From Prorocentrum cordatum (taxonomy: Eukaryota > Sar > Dinophyceae > Prorocentrales > Prorocentraceae), in the NCBI GenBank assembly GCA_963575745.1, contig CAUYUJ010018865.1:1-64000 (forward strand): DNA of 64,000 bases. The letters run 5' to 3'. The position numbers were made by a program, and so were the translations under genes. Under the pieces are notes generated by a model that saw only the letters and a program-made list of their open reading frames with translations, was not told the DNA's origin and searched no databases. This document shows, one piece after another, positions 62,582 through 64,000 of the stretch; position 1 is the stretch's first letter; each line of letters starts with the position of its first letter.

Positions 62582-62705
62582 ATGTCGGGCGTGTCCCCCT
62601 ACAGGGGGATGTGCCCCAAGAGGCCCCTAAGAGGCCCCAAGAGGCCCCCAACAGGCCCTCAGGAGGCCCCCAAGAGGCCCCCAAGCGGCCCCAGGAGGCC
62701 ACCCA
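62582..62705. mobile_element. Left end of family-1 element fused to decamer minisatellite
   Basis: TATGTCGGGCGTGTCCCCCT to about 62617, then CCCCAAGAGGC decamers to 62705. The flank GTAAGTCGTATGTCGGG resembles that of the complete copy at 62787. Confidence 0.7.
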
Positions 62706-62786
62706 AATGCCCCCCCCAGCACGCAAGCAAGTGCCAGCGACGCTACACTATGGGCCGGCGGAATGAGCGAAGCGATTCAATAAGTC

Positions 62787-62975
62787 TTATGTCGGGCGTG
62801 TCCCCCTACAGGGGGATGTTCGACGAAAAATAACAAATGCACCAAAAAGACTCCAAAAAGGTCAAACAAATACTCCAAAAATAGTCCCGAGACTATTTTT
62901 GGATTGTTTTTTTGATCATGTTTGGGGTTTTTTTTTCGTTGAAAATCCCCCTGTAGGGAGACACGCCCGACTTAA
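62787..62975. mobile_element. Family-1 TIR element, weak 8-bp TSD 5/8
   Basis: 189 bp. Flanks AATAAGTC (62779-62786) and GAGAAGTT (62976-62983). Left end TTATGTCGGGCGTGTCCCCC, right end GGGAGACACGCCCGACTTAA. Confidence 0.75.
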
Positions 62976-63142
62976 GAGAAGTTTCTGCACCCCCGGGCCG
63001 CCCTCGGCGACGCGCAGCTGCTGGCACGCGTCCCGAGGCTTGGGAGAGAACCTGCACCTGCGGACGGAGCCGTCCGAGGAAGAGGCCGAGAGGACCCGTG
63101 TCTCTCAGGACCCGTTCTTGTCAATTTTCACGTCGGGTGTCC

Positions 63143-63366
63143 CAAAACGGTGCGGTCACAGACCGCACGGTGACCTCGAAACCCTCAAAGACCTCACCGC
63201 ACGGTCCGTCATAGCACGGTCCTGGGACCACAGGAGCCCCCGTCGCCCGAAGCATCACCGGAGAACGAGTGCAGTCCCGAAACCGTCTGGCAACCTCGAA
63301 ACCCCACTGGCTCCCCACGCAGCGTGGTCACCACGCCGATCGGGGGCCTCCGAACACGGATGGGGG
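63143..63366. repeat. Family-5 dispersed repeat (copy 2)
   Basis: See 18388-18605. It lies immediately 3' (minus strand) of the histidine-phosphatase-like exon, so it may be intronic. Confidence 0.7.
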
Positions 63367-63439
63367 CCCAGGATGGGCTTCTGCTGGGGCTGCTGGTGTC
63401 ATGCGGCTGCAGGCTTCCGAAGAGGGTCCTCTCCGCCGC

Positions 63440-63597
63440 GGCGTCGAGGACGAGACGGCCGTTCCCAGCGGCCAAGAGCGCGCCGTGCAGGAAGACCCCG
63501 TGGCTCACGACGGCGACGGTCCGCTCGTTCCTGCCCATGAGCCACTGCAGCACCTCGCGCGCACGCCGGGTGCTCGGAGGAGGGCAGGTCGAGGCAA
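63440..63597 (-). CDS. Exon-like segment of a histidine-phosphatase (phosphoglycerate-mutase-like) protein
   Basis: The minus frame reads STRRAREVLQWLMGRNERTV then AVVSHGVFLHGALLAAGN. The pattern FLxWLxxRxExxxAVVSHGxFL is the second-His block of the histidine phosphatase superfamily (SHG with catalytic His). No first RHG motif is in the window; upstream exons would lie beyond 63600 or off the edge. The open frame continues into repeat sequence downstream, implying a splice donor around 63440-63460. Substrate cannot be predicted. Confidence 0.5.
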
Positions 63598-64000
63598 TGG
63601 CGGCTGGCCCTGCCCTGCGCGTTTCATTTTGTACGTTGGGCCTCCTGGGGGCGTCTCGTGGCCACGACTGGATCCGCCTCGACAGACCAGCCAGGATGGA
63701 GCGGGTACGGACTTCGACCCTGCTCGTTTAAGGCGGGCCCCCCGCCAGTGTCTCAACTGGCCGTCCTTCGAAACGCACGGAAGAGAGGGGGCGAGGAATA
63801 GGGGTGCCCCGACACACGTGCGCGGAACGGGGGGGAAGGGGACGCATCAAAAGAGGGAGGAGCGACAGCGATGTATTGGACATGTCCCGACCCAGGCCAT
63901 GAAGTCCACCTACACACACCACGCATACATACACCGCGCGCGCACTTTTTCGTCGGTTGCGAACCAGAGTTGGCTGCGCCAGCGATAAAAGGCTAAACGG

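Overview
This window looks like nuclear DNA of a dinoflagellate, most likely a large-genome, GC-rich species. A Prorocentrum-like genome is my guess, but the species cannot be fixed from the sequence. The evidence is: (1) two intronless ORFs preceded by degenerate copies of the 22-nt dinoflagellate trans-spliced leader (518-537 and 4031-4051); (2) a non-LTR retrotransposon, a copia-like element and two further retroelement remnants of the kinds abundant in dinoflagellates, two of them with cytosine-methyltransferase-like modules; (3) very dense GGA/CTC, ATC and TTG trinucleotide arrays, with many families of 150-350 bp inverted-repeat elements between short exon-like segments. A 100-base assembly gap lies at 35243-35342.

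Layout. 0-5.2 kb: three intronless hypothetical genes on the + strand; the first and third carry relict spliced leaders. 5.9-8.0 kb: a frameshifted transposase-like ORF. 8-24 kb: almost no genes. This stretch holds short terminal-inverted-repeat (TIR) elements, a 2.1-kb segment bounded by inverted repeats with an array of five equal-geometry hairpins, a tandem repeat whose units carry identical-stem tetraloop hairpins, a ~150-bp satellite block (21.2-23.0 kb) and long trinucleotide arrays. 24.2-26.5 kb: exon-like pieces of a minus-strand ricin-type beta-trefoil protein, interrupted by TIR elements. 27.3-29.4 kb: a plus-strand reverse transcriptase/RNase H remnant with several frameshifts. 30.3-35.1 kb: a minus-strand hypothetical gene and an intact LINE ORF (endonuclease, reverse transcriptase, three zinc fingers). 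35.3-42.4 kb: repeats and one possible minus-strand coding remnant. 42.7-50.05 kb: a decayed minus-strand copia-like element (zinc knuckle, protease, methyltransferase-like domain, integrase, RT, RNase H). 50.4-54.1 kb: a plus-strand remnant with RNase H-like, methyltransferase-like and tyrosine-recombinase-like parts, peppered with five copies of one TIR element. 54-64 kb: repeats, a Tc1/mariner-like fragment, a decamer minisatellite field, and at the right edge an exon resembling the histidine-phosphatase (phosphoglycerate mutase) fold.

The most notable result is a set of unrelated short TIR families that repeatedly show 8-bp target-site duplications. Eight complete copies of one family were checked by eye. 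Several lie between coding-looking segments, and in some cases removing the element plus one duplication keeps the flanking reading frame open. This is the pattern expected of introner-type elements (DNA transposons that become introns), or of hAT-like non-autonomous elements. All homology statements come from reading motifs; no database search was possible.
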